Assembly (NCBI RefSeq): GCF_016741815.1
Contig: NZ_JAERRJ010000006.1
Coordinates: 372,001 to 436,000 of the forward strand
Source: Nocardia acididurans
GTDB taxonomy: Bacteria; Actinomycetota; Actinomycetes; Mycobacteriales; Mycobacteriaceae
Length of the DNA stretch: 64,000 nucleotides
Direction of reading: 5' to 3'
This document shows, piece by piece, positions 1 to 8,654 of this stretch (the stretch's first letter is position 1; each line of letters opens with the position of its first letter). A program made the translations under genes and the position numbers. The notes below the pieces were generated by a model. It saw only the letters and a list, made by a program, of their open reading frames with translations. It was not told where the DNA came from and ran no database searches.

Positions 1-567
1 CTCATCCACGTCTCGACCGACTACGTGTTTCCGGGCAATGCCTCCAAGCCCTATGAGCCGGAGGATCCGACCGGGCCCGCCACCGTCTACGGGCGGTCCA
101 AACTGGCCGGGGAGCAGGCCGTGCTGGAATGTGCCCCGGATGCCCATATCGTCCGCACCGCTTGGGTTTACACCGGGCGCGGCGGTGACTTCGTCGCCAC
201 CATGCGGCGGCTCGAACGCGAACGCGACACCGTGAATGTGGTGAACGATCAGATCGGCTCGCCCACCTACGCGGTCGATCTGGCGGCGGGGCTGCTGGAA
301 CTGGCGGGCAAGCCGGGCGCACCGCGAATCCTGCACGCCACCAACGCCGGACAGGCCAGTTGGTTCGATCTGGCTCGGGCCGTATTCACGGGAATCGGCG
401 CCGATCCCGAGCGCGTACGCCCCTGCGGCACCGACGAATTCCCGAGACCCGCTCCGCGCCCGGCATATTCGGTCCTATCCGGCAAATCCTGGGCCGCCGC
501 CGGGCTCACGCCGCTGCGTAGCTGGGAACCCGCTCTGAACGACGCGCTCGCCGCCGTCACCGACTAG
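1..567 (+). CDS. rmlD: dTDP-4-dehydrorhamnose reductase, 3' fragment
   Basis: Last step of dTDP-L-rhamnose synthesis (NADPH-dependent reduction of dTDP-4-keto-rhamnose), feeding the rhamnose of the arabinogalactan linker. The reading frame is open from base 1, so the N-terminal Rossmann motif lies outside the window. The visible 188 residues carry the STDYVF segment and the catalytic YxxxK of extended SDRs (Y30-K34 of the fragment), then the VNDQIGSPTY substrate-side motif typical of RmlD. It stops 11 nt before the rhamnosyltransferase that uses its product, so the two are probably one operon. Truncated only by the window edge. Confidence 0.93.
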   Translation, partial: LIHVSTDYVFPGNASKPYEPEDPTGPATVYGRSKLAGEQAVLECAPDAHIVRTAWVYTGRGGDFVATMRRLERERDTVNVVNDQIGSPTYAVDLAAGLLELAGKPGAPRILHATNAGQASWFDLARAVFTGIGADPERVRPCGTDEFPRPAPRPAYSVLSGKSWAAAGLTPLRSWEPALNDALAAVTD

Positions 568-578
568 GCTGGACGCCC

Positions 579-1490
579 GTGAGCCCCTCGGATTCTGTCG
601 GACGGCCGACCCTGGCCGTCGTCACGGTGACCTACTCGCCCGGTGAGCACCTGGAACACTTCATCAGCACGCTAGCCACCGCGACCAGCGAGAAGCCGCA
701 GGTCATCCTGGCCGACAACGGCTCGAACGACGGCGTGCCCGAACTGGTCGCCGACGCCAACGAACACGTGCGACTGCTGCGCACCGGCGGCAATATCGGC
801 TACGGCGGCGCCATCAACCGCGCCGTCGCCGAAATCGACCCGGACATCGAATTCATCGTCATCTCCAACCCCGACATCCGCTGGGGCACCGACTCCATCG
901 ACATCCTGCTCGAGGCCGCCAAGCGCTGGCCGCGCGCCGGAGCCATCGGGCCCATGGTGCTCGAGCCGGACGGCAGCACCTATCCGTCCGCGCGGTCCGT
1001 GCCCGGCATCGCCGACGGCGCGGGCCACGCCATCTTCGGCACCATCTGGCCCGGCAACCCCTGGACCCAGAAGTACCGCCAGGACAACGCCGCCATCTCC
1101 GAACGCACCGTCGGCTGGCTGTCCGGCTCCTGCCTGCTCGTGCGCCGCGCCGCCTTCGACTCCATCGACGGATTCGACTCCCGCTACTTCATGTACATGG
1201 AGGATGTGGACTTCGGCGACCGCATGGGCAAGGCCGGCTGGCACAATGTGTTCGTACCATCCGCAGAGGTCACGCACGCCAAGGGCCACGCGGCGGGCAA
1301 GCATCCCGAGACGATGCTCCCGGCCCACCATGCCAGCGCCTACCGCTTCCAGGCGGACCGGCATCCACACTGGTGGCAGGCGCCGCTGCGGGTCGCTCTG
1401 AAGGCCGGACTTGCGATCCGCTGCAAGCTTGCGGTTCGATCCGCACTGCGCGAACGCGATCGCGCATGCCGGCTCGAGCATCGGGAGTGA
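579..1490 (+). CDS. wbbL: GT2 rhamnosyltransferase (WbbL, arabinogalactan linker)
   Basis: Predicted to transfer rhamnose from dTDP-rhamnose to GlcNAc-PP-decaprenol, building the linker between peptidoglycan and arabinogalactan at the inner membrane face. The 303-residue protein begins with a GT-A fold signature (LAVVTVTYSPGEHLEHF), has a SNPDIRW acidic segment where family 2 enzymes bind metal-nucleotide, and a MYMEDVDFGDRM motif with the probable catalytic acidic residue. The GTG start is 11 nt behind rmlD. Length matches mycobacterial WbbL (about 300 residues). The rmlD-wbbL-manB order is the same as remembered from Mycobacterium. Confidence 0.9.
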   Translation: MSPSDSVGRPTLAVVTVTYSPGEHLEHFISTLATATSEKPQVILADNGSNDGVPELVADANEHVRLLRTGGNIGYGGAINRAVAEIDPDIEFIVISNPDIRWGTDSIDILLEAAKRWPRAGAIGPMVLEPDGSTYPSARSVPGIADGAGHAIFGTIWPGNPWTQKYRQDNAAISERTVGWLSGSCLLVRRAAFDSIDGFDSRYFMYMEDVDFGDRMGKAGWHNVFVPSAEVTHAKGHAAGKHPETMLPAHHASAYRFQADRHPHWWQAPLRVALKAGLAIRCKLAVRSALRERDRACRLEHRE

Positions 1491-1542
1491 TTGTTCTCGG
1501 GCTCCTGACCGGATACCTATACACCTGACAACAGGGGAGAAA

Positions 1543-2634
1543 ATGGCGAACACCGGCAGTGTTGCCGAAACCACGGACGCGGTGATCCTGGTTGGGGGCC
1601 AGGGCACCCGCTTGCGTCCGCTCACACTGTCCGCCCCCAAACCCATGCTCCCCACCGCGGGCCTGCCCTTCCTGCAGCACCTGCTGGCCCGCATCGCCGA
1701 CGCCGGAATCACCCACGTGGTCCTCGGCACCTCCTACAAGGCGGAGGTCTTCGAGGACCACTTCGGTGACGGCTCCGAGTTCGGTCTCGAACTCGAGTAC
1801 GTCACCGAAACCGAACCCCTCGGCACCGGCGGCGGCATCCGCAACGTCCTGCCCAAGCTGCGCGCCGACACGGTCATGGTCTTCAACGGCGACGTCCTCG
1901 GCGGCACGGATCTGGGTGCGGTCCTCGACACCCACCACACCTCCAACGCCGACGTCACCCTGCACCTCGTCCGCGTCAGCGACCCCCGCGCCTTCGGCTG
2001 CGTCCCCACCGACGAATCCGGCCGGGTCACCGCCTTCCTCGAGAAGACCCAGGACCCGCCGACCGACCAGATCAACGCCGGCTGCTACGTCTTCCGCCGC
2101 GAGTACATCGAAAAGATCCCCGCAGGCCGCCCCGTCTCGGTCGAACGCGAAACCTTCCCCTCCCTCCTGGCCGAGGGAGCCCACATCCAAGGCCACGTGG
2201 ACATGGCCTACTGGCGAGACATGGGCACCCCCGAAGACTTCGTCCGCGGCTCCGCGGACCTCGTCCGAGGCATCGCACCCTCCCCGGCCCTGCCGGGTCA
2301 GCGCGGCGAATCCCTCGTCCACCCCGGCGCGGGCGTGGCCCCGGGTGCCCTCCTCATCGGCGGCACCGTCGTGGGCCGCGGCGCTGAGGTAGGCGCCGGA
2401 GCCCGCCTGGACGGCGCGGTCATCTTCGACGGCGCCTGCGTCGACGCCGGCGCCACAGTCGAACGCTCCATCATCGGCTTCGGCGCCCGCATCGGCCCCC
2501 GAGCCCTCGTCCGCGACGCCGTCATCGGCGACGGCGCCAACGTGGGCGCCCGCTGCGAACTACTACGCGGCGCCCGAGTCTGGCCCGGCGTCGAAATCCC
2601 CGACGGCGGCATCCGCTTCTCCACCGACGTGTAA
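1543..2634 (+). CDS. manB: Mannose-1-phosphate guanylyltransferase (GDP-mannose pyrophosphorylase)
   Basis: Makes GDP-mannose from GTP and mannose-1-phosphate for mannolipids and glycoproteins; it pairs metabolically with manA and pmmA at 7.4-11.3 kb. The N-terminal nucleotidyltransferase domain has GGQGTRLRPLT and KPMLP, followed by VFNGDVLGG. From about residue 255 there is a left-handed beta-helix of hexapeptide repeats (GTVVGRGAEVGAG and following), as in GMPPs. The ATG at 1543 is preceded by AGGGGAGA; the longer upstream frame has no support because it overlaps wbbL. The symbol follows mycobacterial usage (Rv3264c); elsewhere the name manB means a phosphomutase. Confidence 0.9.
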   Translation: MANTGSVAETTDAVILVGGQGTRLRPLTLSAPKPMLPTAGLPFLQHLLARIADAGITHVVLGTSYKAEVFEDHFGDGSEFGLELEYVTETEPLGTGGGIRNVLPKLRADTVMVFNGDVLGGTDLGAVLDTHHTSNADVTLHLVRVSDPRAFGCVPTDESGRVTAFLEKTQDPPTDQINAGCYVFRREYIEKIPAGRPVSVERETFPSLLAEGAHIQGHVDMAYWRDMGTPEDFVRGSADLVRGIAPSPALPGQRGESLVHPGAGVAPGALLIGGTVVGRGAEVGAGARLDGAVIFDGACVDAGATVERSIIGFGARIGPRALVRDAVIGDGANVGARCELLRGARVWPGVEIPDGGIRFSTDV

Positions 2635-2662
2635 ACCTCCGGCGGACAACACAATCGGGTCA

Positions 2663-2700
2663 GCGGTGTCCTCCGGCGGCTTGCCACCGGAGGACACCGC
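2663..2700 (+). terminator. Intrinsic-type hairpin after manB
   Basis: A perfect 14-bp stem, GCGGTGTCCTCCGG with its complement, encloses a 10-nt loop. No clear U-tract follows, as is common in this GC class. It closes the rmlD-wbbL-manB transcript. Confidence 0.7.
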
Positions 2701-2825
2701 CGTGTTCGCAGTGGGACACGCTGAGGACTCGGTCGACACGGGCGTGGTGTCTCGGTCGCATCCGACCAGGTCGGTGAGGTGCGATAATGGCTGGGTCAGC
2801 CGATCTCCTGTGTAGTGAGGACAGA

Positions 2826-3440
2826 ATGACCGCCGATCCGATGCCGCCGAGCGATGGCGAGGTGCCGGACTGGCTGGTGCCTCCGCCGGGGGGATTCCAG
2901 GCTGACGATCTCGATCGAATGCCCAATCTGCCCAGGCATACCGAGTTGATCGACGGGAGTCTCGTTTTAGTGAGTCCCCAGGCGATGTTCCATATGCTCG
3001 TCATCCGCTTTCTGGAACAAGAACTGGGTGGACAGGTGCCTGAGGATCTAGCAGTGGGCCGGGAAATGACGGTGACTCTCGGCCGGCGCCAGCGACCGAA
3101 GCCCGACCTGCTCATCCTTCGGGTGGATTCGATCGTTGATCTCGCTCAGACGACCTTCAAGCCGACGGATGTGGTGCTGGTAGTCGAAGTGGTCTCCCCC
3201 GACTCGGTCGAGCGCGATCGAATCCGCAAGCCGCAGCTGTATGCGGAGGCCGGGATACCTCATCTGTGGCGGGTCGAGAGCGCCGACGGTCATGCCGTTG
3301 TCTATGTGTACGAACTCGATCCGGCTACCGGGAAATATGTGCTGACCGGCATTCACCACGATCGTCTTCGACTCACGGTTCCCTTCGGGATCGATCTGGA
3401 TCTCACCCAGGCGACTCGGTTGAAGCCGCCGCGCGGTTGA
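2826..3440 (+). CDS. Uma2 family endonuclease-like protein
   Basis: A 204-residue PD-(D/E)XK-fold protein of the Uma2/DUF820 family, widespread in cyanobacteria and actinobacteria; the family's biological role is not established. Visible signatures are the N-terminal YELIDGSLV-type strand (here TELIDGSLVLVSPQ), a KPDLLIL acidic segment, VVLVVEVVSPDSVERDR and the late GIPHLWRV motif, in the family order. The ATG at 2826 follows GTGAGGACAGA; an in-frame ATG at 2787 is possible but has no ribosome site. The gene is isolated between two hairpins, which suggests an independently acquired single gene. Confidence 0.82.
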   Translation: MTADPMPPSDGEVPDWLVPPPGGFQADDLDRMPNLPRHTELIDGSLVLVSPQAMFHMLVIRFLEQELGGQVPEDLAVGREMTVTLGRRQRPKPDLLILRVDSIVDLAQTTFKPTDVVLVVEVVSPDSVERDRIRKPQLYAEAGIPHLWRVESADGHAVVYVYELDPATGKYVLTGIHHDRLRLTVPFGIDLDLTQATRLKPPRG

Positions 3441-3462
3441 TTCGGGTAGGTACGGCATCGAC

Positions 3463-3485
3463 CGCTCACGGAGTTCGTGAGCGGC
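3463..3485 (+). terminator. Bidirectional hairpin between Uma2 and DUF4287 genes
   Basis: Perfect 9-bp stem CCGCTCACG/CGTGAGCGG with a 5-nt loop in the 69-nt gap between convergent genes. Confidence 0.65.
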
Positions 3486-3509
3486 CGATTGCGTTGGGGC
3501 GTAAGGGGT

Positions 3510-3728
3510 TCAGCGTTCCCACTTGCCGGGGTTGAGGTGGAACTGGGCGAGGGCGGTGGCGTGGCCGTGGCCCATGGCGTGGTCGGTTTTGAGGTGGTTG
3601 ACCAGGTCTTTGTGGGAGGTGATGCCGGTGGAGGTGAGGTAGGCGAACCACTCGTCTACGGTGCGGCCGTACTTGGCTTCGATGGTGGGGAAGTACGAGG
3701 CGGGGCCGTGGGGCTTGGTGGTTGCCAT
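3510..3728 (-). CDS. DUF4287 domain protein
   Basis: A 72-residue cytoplasmic protein matching the DUF4287 pattern: SYFPTIEAKYGRTVDEWFAYL, then a helix-rich KDLVNHLKTDHAMGHGHATAL and a short tail. Function is unknown; related domains occur alone or fused to DUF5655. It is the upstream member of a minus-strand pair with the DUF4267 membrane protein (74 nt gap), so they may be co-transcribed or lie under separate promoters. The ATG start is preceded by AAGGAGCACCC, a good ribosome site. Confidence 0.8.
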   Translation of the reverse strand: MATTKPHGPASYFPTIEAKYGRTVDEWFAYLTSTGITSHKDLVNHLKTDHAMGHGHATALAQFHLNPGKWER

Positions 3729-3802
3729 GGGTGCTCCTTGGTTCGTGGTGTTGCTACCGATGACGGGGCGGGGGAGCGGAAATCATCGGGGTGTGGGGCA
3801 GG

Positions 3803-4231
3803 TCACGCTGTGACGGGGGCAGGGGTGGTGGATTTGGTTGTGGCGGTGCGGTGTTCGAGCAGGAGGAGGGCGGCGGCGACGAGCATGGCGGCCATGGTGG
3901 CCCAGTGGATGGTGATGGCGGCGGTGAGGTCGCCGTCCCAGCGGACGATGGTGAGGCCGTCGCCGAGCGGGATCAGGGCCATGACCGCCATGGTGATGCC
4001 GAGGGCGTAGCGCTGGCCCAGAACCAGCAGGGTCAGCAGGACGAGACCGGTGACCACGTCGCGGACGCCCTTGATGTTCAGGAAGGCTTCGGCTTCGCCG
4101 GTGGGCCAGGCGGGGAGGCCGAAGCCGGTGGCCATGGACTGGGGGTCGAAGAGGTAGCCGGTGCCGAACCAGAAGACGAAGGCGACGCCGGCGAGGGTGA
4201 GGGCGGTGGCGATGCGGGACATGGTGATCAT
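3803..4231 (-). CDS. DUF4267 small integral membrane protein
   Basis: A 142-residue membrane protein with four predicted hydrophobic segments: about residues 8-25, 55-75, 80-95 and 112-130. GTGYLFDP, then FLNIKGVRDVVTGLV, resembles DUF4267/DUF4345-type proteins of unknown role. It is divergent from a TetR regulator at 4322, and the 90-nt gap holds three copies of a TAGCG(T/C)TGCT half-site, so it is probably the regulator's main target. The start is set at the first ATG (4231); a second ATG three codons later is equally possible. Confidence 0.75.
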   Translation of the reverse strand: MITMSRIATALTLAGVAFVFWFGTGYLFDPQSMATGFGLPAWPTGEAEAFLNIKGVRDVVTGLVLLTLLVLGQRYALGITMAVMALIPLGDGLTIVRWDGDLTAAITIHWATMAAMLVAAALLLLEHRTATTKSTTPAPVTA

Positions 4232-4249
4232 GGCTGCTGCTCCAAAATC

Positions 4250-4311
4250 TAGCGTTGCTAACTGACAGAGCAACGCTAACTTATGGATGGCTATGTTGTC
4301 TAGCGCTGCTA
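4250..4311. promoter_or_regulatory. TetR-type operator between DUF4267 and tetR genes
   Basis: TAGCGTTGCT at 4250-4259 is answered by its exact reverse complement AGCAACGCTA at 4269-4278 (9-nt spacer). A third near-identical direct half-site, TAGCGCTGCTA, lies at 4301-4311 next to the regulator start. The arrangement is typical of autoregulated divergent TetR systems. Confidence 0.65.
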
Positions 4312-4321
4312 GGATTTTCGT

Positions 4322-4900
4322 GTGAGCGTGATTCAGACGCGTAAGGAACGCGAACGAGCCGAGCGACATCAGCGGATCATCGACAGTGCTCGGGAACTTG
4401 CCGAGACACAGGGGTGGGACGCGGTGACCGTGCGGAAACTGGCCGAGCGGATCGAGTACAGCCAGCCGGTGCTGTACAGCCACTTCGCGGGGAAGGACGC
4501 CATCGTGTCCGCCGTCGCGGAGGTGGGATGTGCCGAACTCGCCGCCGTCGCACGGGAACTCAGGTCCGAGGCCGATGATCCGGAGGCGGCGCTGCGAGCC
4601 GTCGCCGAGGGGTATCTGGCCTTCGCGCGGGACAGCGCCGCGCTGTACGACGCCATGTTCCTGATGCGCACGGAGTTGAAGTTCGGGCCGGACGCGCCGC
4701 AGGCGCTCAAGGACGCCTTCACCGAACTCGCGCTCACCTTCGCGCCGTTCGCGCCGCCGGACGATGTGGAGACCTTCACCGAGGTCGGATGGAGCATGCT
4801 GCACGGGCTGGCCACCCTCGACCGAGGAGGTCGGCTGCGGCCCGACTTTCGCGCACAGCGTCTCGAGATTCTGCTCGGGCTGTGGACCGGCCGCGCCTGA
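4322..4900 (+). CDS. TetR/AcrR family regulator
   Basis: A 192-residue repressor-type regulator. Residues 15-62 form the TetR helix-turn-helix (RIIDSARELAETQGWDAVTVRKLAERI then YSQPVLYSHFAGKDAIV); the rest is an all-helical ligand domain of the TetR_C_13/WHG type. GTG start at 4322, with no strong ribosome site visible. It is divergent from the DUF4267 gene and shares its operator, so it probably controls that gene and itself. The ligand cannot be told from sequence; the neighbouring FAD oxidoreductase 58 nt downstream could be a second target. Confidence 0.85.
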   Translation: MSVIQTRKERERAERHQRIIDSARELAETQGWDAVTVRKLAERIEYSQPVLYSHFAGKDAIVSAVAEVGCAELAAVARELRSEADDPEAALRAVAEGYLAFARDSAALYDAMFLMRTELKFGPDAPQALKDAFTELALTFAPFAPPDDVETFTEVGWSMLHGLATLDRGGRLRPDFRAQRLEILLGLWTGRA

Positions 4901-4958
4901 GAGCGCCTGATTCGTCACGTTGCCGTCGCACCCCGGTGCCGCGACCTACGCTGAGATC

Positions 4959-6440
4959 ATGGCTGACGCAGTGGTGGTCGGATCGGGGCCCAATGGACTT
5001 GCGGCGGCGGTGATCCTGGCCCGCGCCGGACTCGACGTCGAAGTGTACGAGGCCGCCGACGGCATCGGCGGCGGCTGCCGCACCGGGGACGTCACCCTGC
5101 CCGGATTCCATCACGACCTGTGCGCGGGCGCGCATCCCATGGCCGTCGCCTCCCCGTTCTTCCGCGCCTTCGATCTGGAAGCGCACGGGGTGGAACTGCT
5201 TGCGCCGCAGGTGTCCTACGCGCACCCCCTCGACGGCGGACGCGCCGGCCTGGCCTGGCGCGACCTCGGCAACACCGTGGACGGCCTGGGTCGCGACGGC
5301 GCGGCCTGGCGGCGGCTGTTCGAGCCGCTGGTGCGGCACTGGACGCACACTGTCGGCCTGGCCATGTCGGACTTCCGGCATCCGCCGCTGCAACCCGCCG
5401 CGCTGCCCACCGAACTCGCCTTCGCCCTGCGCGCACTGGAACAGTCCACGCCGCTGTGGAATCTGCGCTTCCGCGAGGACATCGCCCCGGCCCTGCTGAC
5501 CGGTGTCGCCACGCACGCCATCATCCCCCCGCGCGCCATCCCCGCCGCCGGCGCGGGCCTGCTGCTGGGCACCCTCGCCCACGTGCGCGGCTGGATCATT
5601 CCCAAGGGCGGCAGTCAGGCCATCGTCGACGCTCTCGCCGAGGATCTGAAACAGCATGGCGGACGGATCATTACGGGCCACCGCGTCGACTCCATCGACG
5701 AATTCGACGATGTGCGAGCGGTTCTCCTCGACATCGCCCCCGCCGAACTCCAGCGCATCGCCGCCGACCGGCTCCCGGGCCGCTACAACCGGGCCCTCGA
5801 CCGATTCCGCTACGGCGGCGCGGTCTGCAAGGTCGACTTCGCGCTCTCCGGCCCGGTGCCCTGGCAGGCGCCGGGCTGCGACCGCGCCGGAACCCTGCAC
5901 CTGGTCGGCACCCGCGCCGAAGCCGTCGCCGCCGAAAAGGCCGTGGCCGCAGGACAACACGCGGAACGCCCGTACACCATCGCCATCCAGCCCGGCGTCG
6001 TCGACCCCACCCGAGCACCCGCGGGCAAGCACACCTTCTACACCTACTGTCACGTCCCCAACGGCTCCACCCGGGATATGACCGAGGCCGTCATCGCGCA
6101 GGTGGAACGCTTCGCCCCCGGCTTCCGCGATCTCGTCCTGGCCACGACTGTGCGCACGGCCGCGACGCTGCCCGCGCACAATGCCAACTACATCGGCGGC
6201 GACATCTCCGCGGGCGCGATGACTCTCCTGCAGACCTTCGCCCGCCCGGCGCTGCGCTGGAACCCGTACCGCACCCCGCTGGACGGCGTCTACCTCTGCT
6301 CCGCCGCCACGCCGCCGGGGCCGGGCGTTCACGGTATGAACGGCTACCACGCCGCCCGCCACGTACTGCGCGGCGAATTCGGCGTCCGCACAGACCCTCT
6401 CGACCTGCTGGCGCGGGATCAGGCGGGTCGCGCCCGATAG
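4959..6440 (+). CDS. NAD(P)/FAD-dependent oxidoreductase, phytoene-desaturase-like
   Basis: A 493-residue flavoprotein of the CrtI/phytoene dehydrogenase-related family. The dinucleotide-binding beta-alpha-beta is at the extreme N-terminus (VVVGSGPNGLAAAVILARAG, then VEVYEAADGIGGGCR). The middle carries a GGSQAIVDALAEDLKQHGG segment that shapes the substrate side, and the C-terminus has the second FAD motif (YLCSAATPPGPGVHGMNGYHAA). The substrate is unknown; no carotenoid genes are nearby. ATG at 4959 fits the Rossmann start exactly; the 13-codon upstream extension is not needed. It overlaps the convergent CDF gene by 22 bp tail to tail. Confidence 0.85.
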   Translation: MADAVVVGSGPNGLAAAVILARAGLDVEVYEAADGIGGGCRTGDVTLPGFHHDLCAGAHPMAVASPFFRAFDLEAHGVELLAPQVSYAHPLDGGRAGLAWRDLGNTVDGLGRDGAAWRRLFEPLVRHWTHTVGLAMSDFRHPPLQPAALPTELAFALRALEQSTPLWNLRFREDIAPALLTGVATHAIIPPRAIPAAGAGLLLGTLAHVRGWIIPKGGSQAIVDALAEDLKQHGGRIITGHRVDSIDEFDDVRAVLLDIAPAELQRIAADRLPGRYNRALDRFRYGGAVCKVDFALSGPVPWQAPGCDRAGTLHLVGTRAEAVAAEKAVAAGQHAERPYTIAIQPGVVDPTRAPAGKHTFYTYCHVPNGSTRDMTEAVIAQVERFAPGFRDLVLATTVRTAATLPAHNANYIGGDISAGAMTLLQTFARPALRWNPYRTPLDGVYLCSAATPPGPGVHGMNGYHAARHVLRGEFGVRTDPLDLLARDQAGRAR

Positions 6441-7339
6441 AGATCCGGTTCGATGTAGACGGCCCCGGCCGCCGGAACCGCCGCCCGCACCCTATCCTCC
6501 GCATCGTCGAGAGCGATTGCGGCCGCGGTGATGTCGAGCCCCGACGCCATGGCCACCTTGGCCGCGATCAGCAGTTCGTCGGGCGCGAGATACTGGGTTT
6601 TGAGATCGAGGACGCGGTCGATACGTGGATCCCCGGTGAGCGCCTCCCGAATCCGCCGATCCTCGTCGGTCGTCGCGCCCTCCCCGATGAGCAGCGACTT
6701 CATCTCCACGATCAGCACGACCGCGATTACGCCGAGCAGAATGCCGATCAGCAGCGTGCCGATCCCGTCCCAGATCGGATCACCCGTCAGCGTGGTGAGC
6801 CCGACCCCGAGGAAGGCCAGCGCCAGGCCGATGAGCGCACCCGTATCCTCCAGCAGCACCACGGGCAGTTCGGGATTGCGGGTGCTGCGGATGAACCGCC
6901 ACCAGCTCTTGCGCCCCTTCAGCGGAGCCGAGGCATTGCGCGCGGTGAGCAGACTGTAGGACTCCAGAATCATGGCGATCACGAGAATGCCGAGGGCGAT
7001 GCCCGCGTCGTCCAGATGCTCCGGATGCCGGATCTTGTGGATGCCCTCGTCGATCGCGAACAGCGAGCCCAGCGCGAAGATGACCAGCGCCACCACGAAC
7101 GCGTAGAAGTAGCGGTTGCGCCCGTACCCGAACGGGTGCAGCGCGTCCGCTTCCTGCTCGGAGCGACGGCGACCGATCAGCAACAGGCCCTGATTGGCGG
7201 TGTCGGCGGTCGAGTGCACGGCCTCGGCGAGCATCGACGACGATCCCGTGACGATCGCACCCGCGAATTTCGCGAGGGTAATGCCCGCATCCGCGGAAAA
7301 AGCCGCCAGTACCGCTTTCCTGCTGTCACTCGAAGACAT
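6419..7339 (-). CDS. Cation diffusion facilitator (CDF) transporter
   Basis: A 306-residue metal/proton antiporter of the inner membrane. Six hydrophobic segments occupy roughly residues 10-215, followed by a cytoplasmic ferredoxin-like domain. The metal-site motifs of the family are present: HSTAD in the second segment (HxxxD) and DPIWD in the fifth (DxxxD). HPFGYGRNRYFYAF is the conserved loop before the third segment. Zn, Mn, Co or Fe export are all possible. The start is MSSSDSRK at 7339; the in-frame 5' extension has no support. The 3' end overlaps the FAD oxidoreductase gene by 22 bp. Confidence 0.88.
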   Translation of the reverse strand: MSSSDSRKAVLAAFSADAGITLAKFAGAIVTGSSSMLAEAVHSTADTANQGLLLIGRRRSEQEADALHPFGYGRNRYFYAFVVALVIFALGSLFAIDEGIHKIRHPEHLDDAGIALGILVIAMILESYSLLTARNASAPLKGRKSWWRFIRSTRNPELPVVLLEDTGALIGLALAFLGVGLTTLTGDPIWDGIGTLLIGILLGVIAVVLIVEMKSLLIGEGATTDEDRRIREALTGDPRIDRVLDLKTQYLAPDELLIAAKVAMASGLDITAAAIALDDAEDRVRAAVPAAGAVYIEPDLYRARPA

Positions 7340-7418
7340 GTAGAAACACGGTACCGACGGCGTGCTGTCGGCTCGGCGGCACACGCCGGGCAATCGGTTG
7401 TCGGGTCGACGGGAGGGT

Positions 7419-8654
7419 TCAGGATCCGACGGTCGCGCAGAACAGCTGCGCGGGACCGTCGGTGGCGCCGGCGCGGATGCCGCCGTCGGTGGCGGAGATC
7501 CACGCGGCGCGCCCGCATTCGACGCGCAGCTCCTCACCGTTCTGGATCAGGCTGACCGTGCCGTGCGTGCACAGCGCGATACCGGGGCCCGCACCGAGCA
7601 CCGGCATCGGATCCGCGCCCGGCGCGAGTTCGTAGCGGCTCAACGAGAATTCGGGGGCGCGGGTGCGGTAGCGGAACACGCCGTCGCCATCGGACTCCGG
7701 TTTCACGATGGGCATGTCCAGGGGTTCGAAGTCGAGGACGCGCAACAGTTCCGGGACGTCGACGTGCTTGGGCGTGAGGCCGCCGCGCAGCACATTGTCG
7801 GAGTTGGCCATGATCTCGACGCCGACGCCGTGCAGATAGGCGTGCAGGTTCCCGGCCGCCAGGAACAGCCCGTCGCCGGGTTCGAGGGTGACGCGGTTGA
7901 GCAGCAGCGCGGCGAGCACGCCCGCGTCGCCCGGATACGCCTCGGCCAGTTCCAGCGCGGTGCGGATCTCGGCGGCGAATTCCTTGGGCGCGCCGTCGGT
8001 TCCGGCCTCGCTCCGGTCGGACAGGTAGCGCACGCACCCGTCCAGCACCTTGGGCAGCAGCATGCTCAGGCTGGCCTGCGGCAGCGCGATCCAGGTGGTG
8101 AACAGGGTGCGCAGCCCGGCCGAATCGGGCTGGGCGGCAAGCAGTTCGGCATAGGGATTGAGTTCCGGTACGTCCAGCGCGGTGAGCAGCCGCACGGTCA
8201 GCCGCGGATCACGGAAACCGGCCAGCGCCTCGAACCGGTTGATCGCCACCACGAGTTCGGGTTTGTGGTTCTCGTCGCGATAGTTGCGCATGGGCGAGTC
8301 GATGGCCACCCCGGCGTGATTCTCCCGGGCGAATCCGGCGCGCGCCTGCTCGATGCTCGGATGCGCCTGCAGCGACAGCGGTTCCTCGGCGGCCAGGATC
8401 TTCAGCAGGAACGGCAGCCGTCCGTCGAATTCGCCCGCGACCGCGCCGAGTTCCCGGTTCGGGTCGGCGCGCAGCACCTCGAGCAGGGAGTGGCTGTGCC
8501 CGTTGATCTTCACCTGGGCCGGGTCGGCCGGATGCGCGCCGAACCAGAGTTCGGCCTCCGGATGGGCCGACGGTACCGGTCGTCCGCACAACTGAGCGAG
8601 CGCGGTGCGCGAACCCCAAGCGTAAGAACGCAGCGCACCAACGAGTTCGTGCAC
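7419..8654 (-). CDS. manA: Mannose-6-phosphate isomerase, class I
   Basis: Interconverts fructose-6-P and mannose-6-P, the entry to GDP-mannose. The 411-residue zinc enzyme shows the family residues in order: LQAHPS (Gln and His zinc ligands), DENHKPELVVA (Glu ligand), and the C-terminal GVEIMANSDNVLRGGLTPKHVD signature. The GTG start shares one base with the stop codon of the upstream SIS gene (TAGTG), implying translational coupling. With pmmA and the SIS gene it forms a minus-strand mannose operon; the final GDP-mannose step (manB) lies at 1.5-2.6 kb. Confidence 0.93.
   Translation of the reverse strand: MHELVGALRSYAWGSRTALAQLCGRPVPSAHPEAELWFGAHPADPAQVKINGHSHSLLEVLRADPNRELGAVAGEFDGRLPFLLKILAAEEPLSLQAHPSIEQARAGFARENHAGVAIDSPMRNYRDENHKPELVVAINRFEALAGFRDPRLTVRLLTALDVPELNPYAELLAAQPDSAGLRTLFTTWIALPQASLSMLLPKVLDGCVRYLSDRSEAGTDGAPKEFAAEIRTALELAEAYPGDAGVLAALLLNRVTLEPGDGLFLAAGNLHAYLHGVGVEIMANSDNVLRGGLTPKHVDVPELLRVLDFEPLDMPIVKPESDGDGVFRYRTRAPEFSLSRYELAPGADPMPVLGAGPGIALCTHGTVSLIQNGEELRVECGRAAWISATDGGIRAGATDGPAQLFCATVGS

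Noticed and set aside
5120..7555. Long plus-strand open frame of about 811 codons crossing two genes
   Set aside because: Shadow of the FAD oxidoreductase and the antisense CDF gene; Arg/Pro-rich, no domain, typical of GC-rich DNA.
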